Assembly (NCBI RefSeq): GCF_000186345.1
Contig: NC_014962.1
Span: 186,001-250,000 of the forward strand
Origin: Isosphaera pallida ATCC 43644
GTDB taxonomy: Bacteria; Planctomycetota; Planctomycetia; Isosphaerales; Isosphaeraceae
Length of the DNA: 64,000 bases
Direction: 5' to 3'
Positions 18,341 to 27,749 of the stretch are shown here, one piece after another. Numbering within the stretch: position 1 is the first letter of the stretch; each line of letters opens with the position of its first letter. A program made the translations under genes and the position numbers. Below the pieces are notes generated by a model. That model was not told where the DNA came from. It ran no database searches and worked only from the letters and a program-made list of their open reading frames with translations.

Positions 18341-18391
18341 CCCAGCTTTCGATCCCTCCTTCCCATGAATAGCGAGATTTGGGAAGCTGGG
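18341..18391 (+). terminator. Inverted repeat after the giant envelope gene
   Basis: CCCAGCTTTC at 18341-18350 pairs with GGGAAGCTGGG at 18381-18391 (10 bp including one G-T pair) across a 31-base loop, 16 bases after the stop. There is no T-run, so termination is only a possibility. The rest of 18326-18711 holds no gene; A-tracts near 18460-18475 may belong to the flp promoter. Confidence 0.35.
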
Positions 18392-18711
18392 GTAAATGGA
18401 GAGACTGGAAGTAGCTTGTCGTAAGATCGTTCGTGGTCATGGGATCGGCGCGTGAAGAAAAAAATCCAAAAAAATTGCGGCTGGGATTTGCCAAGGGTCG
18501 GAAACGTGGCCTAGGGTAAGAGTGTTCGAGCCAGACGCGGGGTCGAACAGGTCAACACTCAAGCGTGTCGTATCAACTTGGGTATGTTGATTCACACTGG
18601 TCGCGTCACACCGTGACGGGTTGCGGAACTGAGTGTTCCTCGATGACGAGAGTTGCTTGGTTCCAAAACGGTCACGCTTCCCATGACATCTCACCCAGAA
18701 AGGGTTTTCCC

Positions 18712-18900
18712 ATGTCCATCCGCAAGCACATCGTTGACTTCCTGAAGGCTGAAGACGGCCCGACCGCGGTTGAATACGCCGTCATGGTCGCCCTGATCAT
18801 CGTGGTCTGCATCGCCGCTATCACCACCCTGGGCCAAAGCGCCAACGAAACCTTCACGATCGCCGGCGACGCGGTCCAAGCGGGCAACAACGCCAGCTAA
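18712..18900 (+). CDS. flp: Flp/Fap-type major pilin prepilin
   Basis: 62 residues from the ATG at 18712, preceded by AGAAAGG; the open frame upstream to 18565 is not expected to be translated. A short basic leader (MSIRKHIVDFLKAEDG) ends at the Gly before PTAVEYAVMVALIIVVCIA, the classic Flp prepilin site with Glu at +5 and Tyr at +6 of the mature pilin. The hydrophobic helix makes up most of the mature protein, with a short C-terminal tail. It is the structural subunit of the Tad adhesion pilus. A strong terminator follows, so it is probably expressed separately from the assembly genes. Confidence 0.95.
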   Translation: MSIRKHIVDFLKAEDGPTAVEYAVMVALIIVVCIAAITTLGQSANETFTIAGDAVQAGNNAS

Positions 18901-19009
18901 TTCAACCGCCCTTGGGGGCGATGTGCTGAGAGGTTTCGGCGTGTCGCGCGTGATCCGCTCCGCCGATCGGATGGCGAGCGACGCGATGGAAATCTCGATG
19001 AGTCAGCAA

Positions 19010-19054
19010 CTTGCGGAGGGTCTGGGCCAACGCCCTGCCCTCCGTAAGTGTTTT
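19010..19054 (+). terminator. Rho-independent terminator after flp
   Basis: CTTGCGGAGGG at 19010-19020 pairs along its whole length with CCCTCCGTAAG at 19038-19048 (one G-T wobble). The loop has a small GGG/CCC inner stem, and TGTTTT follows at once. It lies 110 bases after the flp stop. The rest of 18901-19397 holds no credible gene and probably contains the promoter of the assembly genes. Confidence 0.75.
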
Positions 19055-19397
19055 AAGCGTCAATGTCGTGGCGATATGAGTAAATCCACGCACGCAAGCT
19101 ATTCTTCTGATTCAGAAATCGACCCTGTTGTGAGCGAAATCGGGAAGTGGATGGGATGATTCGGCAGAAGAGTGGGTTTTTTGGGAAAGGGTATCGAGAA
19201 CCGCGATTTCGTTCAGTGGGGGAGGCATTCGATTTGACGATCGCGGGGATTCGTCACATGGTTCTCTTATGAACTGGATGCAGCTCGCGGCGTCACCATG
19301 AAACCGTGAACCGCGCCGATTTGACCTTCGGATCGACTGCGGCGGAGGACGTTGCGTTCTCCTCGCCCCAATCATTCCCCCTTGAGGTGTCCTGACA

Positions 19398-20207
19398 ATG
19401 TGGTTTTCCACCGCCGTGGTTCCCGACCCGACCGCGTTGCCGTTGGCCGTGTTGGTAGTAATCTGCGCCGTGATGATCGAGGCCGCGATCATTGATGGTT
19501 GGAAGCTGAAGGTGCCCAACTGGCTGACCTACAACTTCCTGGGCGCGGGGATTTTGTATTGGACCGTGACTTCCGGCTGGGCCGGGTTCCAGTTCGCCAT
19601 GCTGGGGTTCCTGGCCGGGTTCGTGCTATATCCGCTGTGTCTGGTCGGTGGCATGGGAGCGGGCGACGTCAAGCTGCTCTTCGGCATCGGGGCGTGGACC
19701 GGCTGGTACGCCACTCTAGTCATCTTCGCTCTTTGCGCGGTGGTGGGTGGGATCATGGCGGTTATCATGATGGCCCGCGAAGGGCAGTTAGCTCACCGGC
19801 TGCTCAACTTGCAGATCATCCTCAGCGAGTGGTGGAGTCTGAAGAATCCCGAGAATCTGGAAAAAGTTCAAGCCTCGGCACTAGAGCGCAAGCAGGCTGA
19901 CCTCAAAAAGAAGATGCTGCTGCCCTACGGGATTCCGATGGTGATCGCGGCTGTAAGCTATTTGAGCTACATTTGGGTGGACGCGAACGGTTTGAGTTCG
20001 GCGCGGGCGGCGGTTCCAACCGTGACCGCTTCAACGGGAGGCCAACCAATCACCCCTAGCACGATGGGACCGGCATTGCGTTCAACCTCCACACCCTCTG
20101 TCGCGCGGGATGTTCCGTCGGAATCGTCGTCTTCCGCCGAATCGGCGGTCGGTTCCGAACCCGCCGCGTCCTCTCCCTCAACTGAGGCGGCCGATGCGCG
20201 ATCTTAA
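19398..20207 (+). CDS. cpaA: Prepilin peptidase, A24 family (CpaA/TadV)
   Basis: 269 residues from the ATG at 19398, preceded by TTGAGG. This membrane aspartic protease cleaves the Flp leader. Hydrophobic spans are visible at about 12-30, 43-58, 65-85, 95-120 and 172-190. The two catalytic Asp are in AAIIDGWKLKVPNWL (about residue 33) and GMGAGDVKLLFG (the GxGD motif, about residue 92). The zinc-binding methylase domain of PilD-type enzymes is absent, as expected for Tad peptidases. It is longer than usual: a charged cytoplasmic insert (about 125-170, with ALERKQADLKKK) and a Ser/Thr-rich C-terminal tail are added. It opens the assembly part of the Tad locus. Confidence 0.93.
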   Translation: MWFSTAVVPDPTALPLAVLVVICAVMIEAAIIDGWKLKVPNWLTYNFLGAGILYWTVTSGWAGFQFAMLGFLAGFVLYPLCLVGGMGAGDVKLLFGIGAWTGWYATLVIFALCAVVGGIMAVIMMAREGQLAHRLLNLQIILSEWWSLKNPENLEKVQASALERKQADLKKKMLLPYGIPMVIAAVSYLSYIWVDANGLSSARAAVPTVTASTGGQPITPSTMGPALRSTSTPSVARDVPSESSSSAESAVGSEPAASSPSTEAADARS

Positions 20208-20447
20208 CTGGGATTAATCATGGTGATGGGATGTCATTCGGTCGATTCCCGCTCGCCCAGGTCGTCTTCCACTTGATTCAACCGGCGAAACCGTAAGCCC
20301 AACCCTGGCGCGCCGGCATACAACGTCATCCGTCGCGGGCGATCTCCGGTTGAAGAATGGAATGGTCTCGCCCGCCAATCCCGGATTCGCTCCCTGTTTC
20401 CCCTCCCTCAACCCGACATCCATTCTTGATTTCTGGGGATTCCGTTT

Positions 20448-21758
20448 ATGAGCCGTGGCGTCCTCACGCTTGTTCTTGCGTTGGTTGTTGGTGGCGCGGC
20501 GATGTTCCTCGCCCGAAGCTATTTGAAGACGGGTCCACAGCCCCCCAAGAAGTATTTCGTGGTGGTGGCGCGGCAGACCATCACCCCTGGCACCAGTCTC
20601 AACGAGATCGACGAGGCCTTGAGCCAAACTCCTAACCCCTTCCGTTACCTCGACCTGCGGGAAATCACCCCTGAAGAACTGTTCGCCGAACTCAAACAGC
20701 CCTTCCCGGACTTGAGCGCGGTGGGCGGCGGTTCCCAGTCGGCTTCCTCCGCCGGGGAGACTCAGAATCAACCCTCAGCCGAAGGGAAGCAGCAAGCGGC
20801 TCCTCCGGCGGAGGGCGGAAACACGCCCCAGAGCTTGGCGAGTACCGGCGGAAAAGACACCTTGACGCCCGAGCAACGCGCAGAACTCGAGCGGCGCATG
20901 AGGGAGTTGCCGGTGTTTTTCGATCGCGCTGGATTGCAGCGTTTGGCCGACGCCAAGTCGCCCTACTGGGCCAGTCAGACGATTGGCAAGGGCGAGATCA
21001 TCACGCGGGACATGCTGGGGGACCCCGCGACGATTCCAGGGGTGTACACCAACGTTCGCCCGGGGTATCGGGGGATTTCGATCAAGGTGACTCCGGAAAC
21101 GGGGGGTGGCGGTCACGTGTTGCCCGGCAACTACGTGGATGTGGGCGCGGTTTACACCAACCAGCGCACGGCCAAGATTTTGCTCCAGAACGTCAAGGTG
21201 CTAGCGGTTGGCGAGGCGATCAAGCCTGATCCTAAGAAGGCGGCGATGAACGCCCAGACCGTGGTGTTGGAACTCAAGCCGGAAGAGGCCAACCTTCTTC
21301 AGGTGGCCGTGGGTCAGCGGGGCACGCTCCGGTTGTTGATTCGCGGCAACAAGGACGACCAGCTGCTGTCCGAGGACAAACTGGAAGTGGTTTACGGTGA
21401 GTCGGAAGCCGAGCGGCTGGACCTGAGGCAGAAGCTGGAGGACCTGGACCTCAAGCACAACATGTTCCTGGCGGAAAAGGTGGACGAACTCAAGGGCGGC
21501 AAGCCGACGACCCCAACTGCCACCGTCAAGGCCAAGGCGGAGCCGTCCGCCAGGCGAAACGGGGTGTTGGTGGTGACGACGCCAGGCAAAGCCCAAACGG
21601 TCAACGCCGGTGGCGGCGGCGAGACCAATCCGGGGACGGTTTTCAGTTCAGTACCGGGTCAAGCCGGCACGCTCAACGCGGCTACACCCAATCCCGGCCA
21701 GTTCATCAATCCGGGACCGCCGCCGGTGAACTATGGTCAGCCAAGTGGTCAACCCTGA
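20448..21758 (+). CDS. cpaB: Flp pilus assembly protein CpaB/RcpC
   Basis: 436 residues from the ATG at 20448. An N-terminal signal/anchor (about 4-22) is followed by KKYFVVVARQTITPGTSLN, the start of the CpaB region. A Ser/Gln/Glu-rich linker, probably disordered, covers about 85-145. The SAF-like domain continues with GKGEIITRDML, RPGYRGISIKVTPETG, HVLPGNYVDVGAVYTN and TAKILLQNVKVLAVGEA (about 180-265), with the conserved LPGNYVDV turn. The C-terminus is Gly/Pro/Asn-rich. CpaB is a periplasmic component that works with the secretin, yet no secretin gene lies beside it here, which is unusual. Confidence 0.92.
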   Translation: MSRGVLTLVLALVVGGAAMFLARSYLKTGPQPPKKYFVVVARQTITPGTSLNEIDEALSQTPNPFRYLDLREITPEELFAELKQPFPDLSAVGGGSQSASSAGETQNQPSAEGKQQAAPPAEGGNTPQSLASTGGKDTLTPEQRAELERRMRELPVFFDRAGLQRLADAKSPYWASQTIGKGEIITRDMLGDPATIPGVYTNVRPGYRGISIKVTPETGGGGHVLPGNYVDVGAVYTNQRTAKILLQNVKVLAVGEAIKPDPKKAAMNAQTVVLELKPEEANLLQVAVGQRGTLRLLIRGNKDDQLLSEDKLEVVYGESEAERLDLRQKLEDLDLKHNMFLAEKVDELKGGKPTTPTATVKAKAEPSARRNGVLVVTTPGKAQTVNAGGGGETNPGTVFSSVPGQAGTLNAATPNPGQFINPGPPPVNYGQPSGQP

Positions 21759-22303
21759 GGACCCCAGCCCCAAGCGGGTTGATCGGACCAGCTGGGACGT
21801 TGTTCCCGCGCCTCCTTCCCCCGCGCCGCGCCGGTTTCACCAACCGTCGCGGCGCGACGGCGTTGAGGCGAAGGAAGTCGCCGATGCGCGGCCGAGTCCA
21901 CGTTCGGATCGCGGGAGGGCGATCCCTCGACGCGACGGTAGACGATGAACTAGGATACGAAAGGAAAACCGGTCCCACGACCTCCACCGATGGTCGTGTG
22001 GTCCATCCTGGGAACCAGCCATGAGCGGCATAGGTTTTCACGTGACGGGATGACCTTTGGCGAAACGTCGCGCGGGGTTGTGAGACACACGGGCGTAGGC
22101 CAAAGCGCGATCGGTTCAGCGGGTGGAATTGCCACGGGATTCCATTCGCGTCCTCTCATGGAGTGGAGGACGACGGGGCGGGATTCGGATCGGGTCTTGG
22201 GACGCGACGAATCGGCCGAGATGGCGTGGATGGACGACGGTTGACCGCGGAGCGATCTCAACGGCGATCGCGGCGTGGGTTCCTTTTCGCAGGGTGAAGC
22301 GAC
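21759..22303. other. Intergenic region between cpaB and cpaE
   Basis: A 545-base stretch without a credible gene, in the place where cpaC (secretin) would usually lie. Frames on both strands are short and show no family features, so no remnant of a secretin is visible. Confidence 0.45.
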
Positions 22304-23527
22304 ATGAACAAAGGCGTGATTCGCGTCGTCCTGATCGATCCCAACGAGGAGTCGCGGAAGACCCTCCAACGGATGCTCGGGAGTTTGAACAACCTCTGGC
22401 TGGCGGATGTTTGCACCGCGTACTCCAACGCGGCCGCAACAGTGGCCGAGTCTCCCCCCGACCTAACCGTAATCGTGATGGACAACAACCCCGAGGAAGC
22501 CCTCGGGGTGATTGCGGGGATTTACAAGGTCGTCCCCGACGCGTTGGTGTTGCCGGCCTGCACTGCCGCCCTGATTCAGCCCGACATGCTGATGAGGCTG
22601 ATGCGGTTTAAGACTGCGCCGGTGCTGCCACTGCCGACGGAAATGGACCAACTTATCAAAGCGATCGAGGATCAAGTCCGGCCCGGCGCTCAAGACCAGA
22701 GCGACTCGTCGGTTCCCAAGCTGGTGGCCGTGACTGGGGCCAGCGGCGGGGTGGGTTGCACTTCGCTGGCGGTCAACGTCGGGGCGATGCTGGCCCGGTC
22801 GCACCCCAATCAGTCAGTGGCGCTGCTCGACTTCGACATGCTCTTCGGCACGGTCGATTCCTGCCTGGACCTGATCCCCGAACGAACCGTGATGGACATG
22901 TTACGCGACCTGGATCGGCTCGACCAAACCTCGATGCGGCAGATTCTCCTGTCCGACGAGTCGGGTCTCCATGTGCTGCCCCACCCGGTTTCAATGGAGG
23001 AGTCGGCCCAGATCAACCCCGAGGCGCTGCGGCGGATGGTCGGGATGCTCAAGGTGTCGTTTGACACGGTGCTGATCGACTGCAGCAAATCGCTGCAAGC
23101 CCCCGACTTCATCGCGTTCGAATTGGCTGACATCATCTTGCTGGTGGTGCAACTCGACCTCAACAACCTGCGCAACAGCGCGCGGCTGCTAAGCCTGTTC
23201 CGCCAACCGGAATTCGAATGGGGAGACAAAATCCGGGTGGTGGTCAACCGCTATGGATCGCACACCCAAGAAATCACCCCGCGTCGCGCCCAGGAAGTGC
23301 TGGAGACGCCCATCTCCTGGCAAATCCCTAACGACACAGCCACCTACAGCGCCGCGATGAGCCGCGGACGACCAATCGACGTGGTCAACCCGAAATGCCC
23401 GGCCCGCAAAGTGATCCAGGACATCGTCGAGACCCTGGCGAAACCAGTGGAATCCGGGAGCGGGCCCAGCAACGGGGCGACAGGTCCCAAGATACCGTTT
23501 CGCAGCAAAACGCGCTCCCGATTCTAA
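22304..23527 (+). CDS. cpaE: Tad pilus localisation protein CpaE/TadZ (receiver-like plus MinD-like ATPase)
   Basis: 407 residues from the ATG at 22304, after a GGGTGAAG site. The N-terminal domain (about 1-120) looks like a response-regulator receiver (VVLIDPNEESRKTL, DLTVIVMDNN). The C-terminal domain (about 138-385) is MinD/ParA-like: P-loop GASGGVGCTSLAVN, switch I region LLDFDMLFGTVD and VLIDCSKSLQAPD. The usual P-loop lysine is Cys, and the MinD signature lysine is also missing; deviant P-loops are known in TadZ. The protein places the Tad machine at its site in the cell. A Ser/Arg-rich tail ends it. Confidence 0.92.
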   Translation: MNKGVIRVVLIDPNEESRKTLQRMLGSLNNLWLADVCTAYSNAAATVAESPPDLTVIVMDNNPEEALGVIAGIYKVVPDALVLPACTAALIQPDMLMRLMRFKTAPVLPLPTEMDQLIKAIEDQVRPGAQDQSDSSVPKLVAVTGASGGVGCTSLAVNVGAMLARSHPNQSVALLDFDMLFGTVDSCLDLIPERTVMDMLRDLDRLDQTSMRQILLSDESGLHVLPHPVSMEESAQINPEALRRMVGMLKVSFDTVLIDCSKSLQAPDFIAFELADIILLVVQLDLNNLRNSARLLSLFRQPEFEWGDKIRVVVNRYGSHTQEITPRRAQEVLETPISWQIPNDTATYSAAMSRGRPIDVVNPKCPARKVIQDIVETLAKPVESGSGPSNGATGPKIPFRSKTRSRF

Positions 23528-23771
23528 GCGGTTACTCAGATTCAGGATTCTCGGATCGAGCGTTCCAACAACCTGACGCCGCCGAGCGCGAGGAGGTCTT
23601 AGGGGTTCGACCCCATCGGCGACGACGCGGTGGACGAACGCGACCTATGATTGACTCGATGGGGTCCGCGTCGTGTCGTTCATCGACCCGGATCCAACGA
23701 TCTCCTTGAACTCGAAGCGGATCGAGGCGAGGCGACGAAGTTTGGTCTGGACGGCATTGAGGGCGGGTCAT

Positions 23772-25355
23772 ATGGGCTTGGGCAACACGGGCAGACCCTT
23801 CGGCAACACCGGATTCGGCGGTCGGTTCGGCAATCGCGGCGGGTTATCCAGTCCGGCGACCGGAGCGCCAGGGGTGACGGGAGCCACCGGAGCGCCGGGG
23901 GTCACCGGAGTCACCGGGGTGACCGGAGCGCCGGGGGTCACCGGGGTGACCGGAGTCACCGGCGGCGTGACGGGGATTCCTGGTCGTACCGGGATCACGG
24001 GCGGAGTCACCGCCGGCGGCACCCCGATTGGGGGAGCAGGCCTGAAACCCGGCGGTGACCGCGAAGTGGACGCTCCAGGCGACAAGTTCGACTCGCTCAA
24101 GCGGCAAATTCACCTCCAGCTGGTCGATAAACTCGACTTCTCCAAGCTGGGGGAAATGGATCAGGGGACGCTCAAAACCGAAGTCAAAGCGTTGATCGAA
24201 ACCCTGATCGATGAACAAAACCCGATCATCAACCGTCAAAAGCGGTCGGAGATCGTCAAGGAGATTATGGACGAGGTGTTCGGCTTCGGCCCCCTCGAAC
24301 TACTCCTGAAGGACGACAAGATCGGCGACATCATGATCAACGGTCCCAAGACGATCTTCATCGAAAAAGGAGGCAAGATTCAGAAGACCGACGTGGTCTT
24401 CAAGGATAACCAACACCTGCTGCAGATCATCGACCGGATCGTGGCGCGGGTGGGCCGGCGGGTGGACGAGACCTCGCCGATGGTGGACGCACGGTTGCCC
24501 AACGGCTCGCGGTTCAACGCGATCATTCCCCCCCTAGCGCTGGACGGCCCGGCGGTGACGATCCGGGTGTTTGGCTCCAAGCCGCTGGGTAAGGAGGATC
24601 TGCTCAAGTTCAAGGCGTTCACGCCGGAAATGATCCTGATGCTTGAAGGGGCCATGAAAGCCCGGCTCAACGTGGTCATCTCGGGCGGTACCGGCTCGGG
24701 CAAAACAACGCTGCTCAACACCCTCTCCAGCTTCATCCCGCACGACGAGCGGGTGATCACGATCGAAGACGCTGCCGAGTTGCAGCTGCAACAGCCCCAC
24801 GTGGTACGGTTGGAAACCCGCCCAGCTAACATCGAAGGCAAGGGCGCGGTGACCGCCACCGACCTGGTCAAAAACGCGCTGCGGATGCGTCCCGACCGTA
24901 TCATCATCGGCGAGTGTCGAGGGGCCGAGACCCTGGACATGATTCAGGCGATGAACACCGGTCACGAAGGCTCGATGACCACGGTGCACGCCAATACGCC
25001 GCGGGACGCGATTGCCCGTTTGGAAACGATGATCTCGATGGCCGGTCTGGAATTGCCGATCCGGGCGCTGCGTCAGCAGTTCGCCTCCGCGATCGACCTC
25101 ATCATCCAAGCCAACCGTCTCCAGGGTGGCCCCCGGAAGGTGACCAGCATCACTGAAGTGGTCAACATGGAAGGCGACACCATCATCATGCAGGAGATTT
25201 TTGGCTTCAAGCAAACCCATGTGGATGAGACGGGTCGCGCCCACGGCCAATTCTGGTGCCACGGCATCCGTCCGACCTTCATGGATCGGCTGGAGGCCAA
25301 AGGGTTCCATGTGCCGCCCGATTTCTTCCGTCAGCGAATGTTGCTGGAGGACTAA
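23772..25355 (+). CDS. cpaF: Tad pilus motor ATPase CpaF/TadA with collagen-like N-terminus
   Basis: 527 residues from the ATG at 23772, eight bases after GAGG; a GTG at 23673 would add 33 residues. Residues 31-76 are Gly-x-y triplets ([15 protein letters not shown]), like collagen and foreign to this family. Residues from about 90 onward are a standard VirB11-like secretion ATPase: N-terminal domain with [20 protein letters not shown], Walker [15 protein letters not shown] (about 305), Asp box [11 protein letters not shown], Walker B region [14 protein letters not shown] and His box [19 protein letters not shown]. It powers pilus assembly on the cytoplasmic side with TadB and TadC. Confidence 0.95.
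   Translation: MGLGNTGRPFGNTGFGGRFGNRGGLSSPATGAPGVTGATGAPGVTGVTGVTGAPGVTGVTGVTGGVTGIPGRTGITGGVTAGGTPIGGAGLKPGGDREVDAPGDKFDSLKRQIHLQLVDKLDFSKLGEMDQGTLKTEVKALIETLIDEQNPIINRQKRSEIVKEIMDEVFGFGPLELLLKDDKIGDIMINGPKTIFIEKGGKIQKTDVVFKDNQHLLQIIDRIVARVGRRVDETSPMVDARLPNGSRFNAIIPPLALDGPAVTIRVFGSKPLGKEDLLKFKAFTPEMILMLEGAMKARLNVVISGGTGSGKTTLLNTLSSFIPHDERVITIEDAAELQLQQPHVVRLETRPANIEGKGAVTATDLVKNALRMRPDRIIIGECRGAETLDMIQAMNTGHEGSMTTVHANTPRDAIARLETMISMAGLELPIRALRQQFASAIDLIIQANRLQGGPRKVTSITEVVNMEGDTIIMQEIFGFKQTHVDETGRAHGQFWCHGIRPTFMDRLEAKGFHVPPDFFRQRMLLED
23862..23999 (+). repeat. Tandem repeat coding for collagen-like Gly-x-y triplets
   Basis: Degenerate tandem repeats built from GGAGCGCCGGGGGTCACC and GGAGTCACCGGGGTGACC-like units code for eleven uninterrupted Gly-x-y triplets, then one extra Gly and four more triplets. 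Near-identical units suggest the number can change by slippage. Confidence 0.85.
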
Positions 25356-25649
25356 ATCTAGTCGGCCGCACCCATCACCACCCTCCCTTTCCTTCTCTCC
25401 GGCCTCACTTCCTCCAACAAATGCGGGACCGCCAAGTTCGTCGCCACACTCCATTCCATTGCCGTCTTCGACACCTCGACGGCTCACGCCGACTCGGGGT
25501 GTTCAGAGATTAATGACGCTGAAGTTGTCTCGTTAGCCTCAGCGCGTTTCACTTCGTTTCGTGTCGGTTGTCTGGCCGTTGTCCCGCCTTTGTCATTGAT
25601 CCGTCCGCCGGTTGTCGTGATTCCGGCGCGGTTTCGGGAGTCTTGAGTC

Positions 25650-26645
25650 ATGCCGATCAGTCCGGAAATGTTGATCCTTGGTCTGATAGGGTTGGCAGCG
25701 ATCATTTTGGTCTTTGGGGTCAGTCAGTTGCTGGCCACGCCGCGCAACAATGCCGAAGACCGGCTCAAAAAGGTCATCAGCGCGCAGAAGGCTCCTCAAG
25801 GCCCCAAGGCCAGCGCCATTAGCGTCGTCAAACAAGAGGTGATGCCTAGCGACAACCCGCTGCTCAAAATGCTGCCCAAACTGGACAGCATCGCTGACCT
25901 CTACGAGCAGGCTCACCTGGGTATCCCCTTCACAAACTTTCTTGTGATCGTGGCGGCTCTGATGGCGTTGCCAATGGTCGTCTATCTAGCGACGACCACG
26001 CTAGGATACGCTGGGATTCTGCCGTTTTACGTCTTCCCCATCGCCTCGGTGCTGTTTGGGGTGATGTCGATCGCGTTCCTCAACTACATGAAGAAGAAAC
26101 GAATCAACGACTTCACCGCCGCCATGCCTGAGGCGCTGGAATTGACCGGACGCGCCTTGCGAGCCGGTCACGGTCTGGGCTCGGGACTCAAAATGGTCGC
26201 CGATGAAATGACCGGGCCGATCGCCGAGGAATTTGGCCGGGTCTTCGAGGAACAAAACCTGGGGATCCCGATGGAGGAGGCGCTGCGGGCAATGGCCAAT
26301 CGAATCCCGACCATGGACGTGCGCTTCTTCGTGACCGCCGTAGTGATCCAACGTCAAACCGGCGGCGACCTGGGCGAAGTGCTGGACAAGATCAGCCACT
26401 TGATTCGTCAGCGGTTCGAGATCAAAGGCCAAGTAGCGGCTCTCACCGGCGAAGGTCGGCTCTCTGGAGCGGTGCTGCTGGCGATGCCTCCCCTGCTGCT
26501 GCTCTATCTGTTCATGACCAACCGCCCCTACGTCATGCCGCTGTTCACCGACCCCGAATTGGGTCAACCCATGCTCATCGGCGCGGCGGTCCTCCAAATC
26601 CTGGGCGCGCTGGCTATCCGCAAGATCGTCGATATCAAAGTCTGA
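25650..26645 (+). CDS. tadB: Tad pilus inner-membrane platform protein TadB
   Basis: 331 residues from the ATG at 25650. N-terminal hydrophobic span (about 5-27), then a cytoplasmic stretch, two spans at about 92-110 and 118-145, and a C-terminal span pair at about 270-290 and 305-322. The T2SSF/GspF-like domain lies between them, with MPEALELTGRALRAGHGLGSGLKMVADEMTGPIA broken here for length and GGDLGEVLDKISHLIRQR near residue 235. TadB pairs with TadC as the platform on which the CpaF motor acts. It lies 294 bases after cpaF, a gap with no gene, and about 100 bases before tadC, consistent with one operon. Confidence 0.92.
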   Translation: MPISPEMLILGLIGLAAIILVFGVSQLLATPRNNAEDRLKKVISAQKAPQGPKASAISVVKQEVMPSDNPLLKMLPKLDSIADLYEQAHLGIPFTNFLVIVAALMALPMVVYLATTTLGYAGILPFYVFPIASVLFGVMSIAFLNYMKKKRINDFTAAMPEALELTGRALRAGHGLGSGLKMVADEMTGPIAEEFGRVFEEQNLGIPMEEALRAMANRIPTMDVRFFVTAVVIQRQTGGDLGEVLDKISHLIRQRFEIKGQVAALTGEGRLSGAVLLAMPPLLLLYLFMTNRPYVMPLFTDPELGQPMLIGAAVLQILGALAIRKIVDIKV

Positions 26646-26748
26646 TCAAGTCCACAGGATCTGCCCGGCCTCGACGATTGCTCGTTCTACCCAAACAACC
26701 GAGGGATCCGCGGCCCATTGACTCTTCTTTCGTCCTCGGAGTTCCACG

Positions 26749-27705
26749 ATGGCTGGTTTGAGTCCCGAGATGATGACGACGGTGGTTCAGCTCGTCGTCG
26801 CCCTTTGCGGCGCGTTGGCGGTCGTGGGGTTGATGACGATGCTGGCTCCCAAGGAAAAGGACCGGTTGGGCGAACTTCTCAAACGCGATAAGGCTGGTCC
26901 ATCCCGTCTGGCCGAGGAGCGGGCCAAGAAGAAGAACGAGGAGGTGAAGAAGAAGATCGCCAAGGTGGTCGAGGAGATCGGCAAGAACAGCGCCGCCAGC
27001 GAAAAAGACATGAGCCAGATCAAGCTGGACTTGATCAATGCTGGCTTCCGCAGTCCTAACGCCGTGTCGATCTTCATGGGGGTGAAGCTGATCTTTTTCC
27101 TAACGAGCGTGGCGGTGGTCGTGCCATTGGTTTACACCAACTACGGCTTCACCACCACCGGGATTCTTTACATGGCAATTGGTGCGGCGATTGGCATGAT
27201 CGCCCCTAGCTTCTTTCTGGGCTACCTCAAGAGCCGTCGCCAGGAACAGATCTTCCTCACCCTACCCGACGCGCTGGACCTGATGGTGGTGTGCGTCGAG
27301 GCGGGGCTGGGATTGGACGCGGCGTTCAACCGAATCGCCAGCGAGTTGCAGACCGCCGCGCCGGTTTTGTGCGAGGAGTTTGCTATTGCAAACTTCCAGA
27401 TTCGGATGGGGCGTCCCCGCCGCGAAGTGCTGCGTGATTTGGGGGTGCGCACCGGCGTGGCCGACCTTCGCGCGTTAGCGGCGGTGTTGATCCAGGCTGA
27501 ACGGTTTGGTTCCAGCATCGCGTCGGCCCTTCGGGTGCAATCCGACTCGATGCGGATCAAGCGGCGTCAAATCGCTGAGGAAAAAGCGGCCAAGACCGCC
27601 GTGAAGCTCCTGTTCCCTCTGGTGTTGTTCATCTTCCCCGGCATCTTCGTGGTGCTGGTCGGTCCGGCGGCCATTTCGATCAAGCAAAACTTGGTCCAGA
27701 AGTGA
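26749..27705 (+). CDS. tadC: Tad pilus inner-membrane platform protein TadC
   Basis: 318 residues from the ATG at 26749. Span at about 10-28, then a highly charged Lys/Glu segment (about 38-85, AEERAKKKNEEVKKK) likely to be coiled coil. Two spans follow at about 103-125 and 130-152, and one at the C-terminus (about 285-305). The T2SSF domain carries LPDALDLMVVCVEAGLGLDAAF (shown in part), FQIRMGRPRREVLRDLG and ERFGSSIASALR. It forms the platform with TadB. The charged N-terminal insert is longer than in proteobacterial TadC. It lies 44 bases before the next small membrane protein gene. Confidence 0.92.
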   Translation: MAGLSPEMMTTVVQLVVALCGALAVVGLMTMLAPKEKDRLGELLKRDKAGPSRLAEERAKKKNEEVKKKIAKVVEEIGKNSAASEKDMSQIKLDLINAGFRSPNAVSIFMGVKLIFFLTSVAVVVPLVYTNYGFTTTGILYMAIGAAIGMIAPSFFLGYLKSRRQEQIFLTLPDALDLMVVCVEAGLGLDAAFNRIASELQTAAPVLCEEFAIANFQIRMGRPRREVLRDLGVRTGVADLRALAAVLIQAERFGSSIASALRVQSDSMRIKRRQIAEEKAAKTAVKLLFPLVLFIFPGIFVVLVGPAAISIKQNLVQK

Positions 27706-27749
27706 GATGAAATGATCGCGTCCCTCTCACTCCTCAGCGAGGATTTGCC

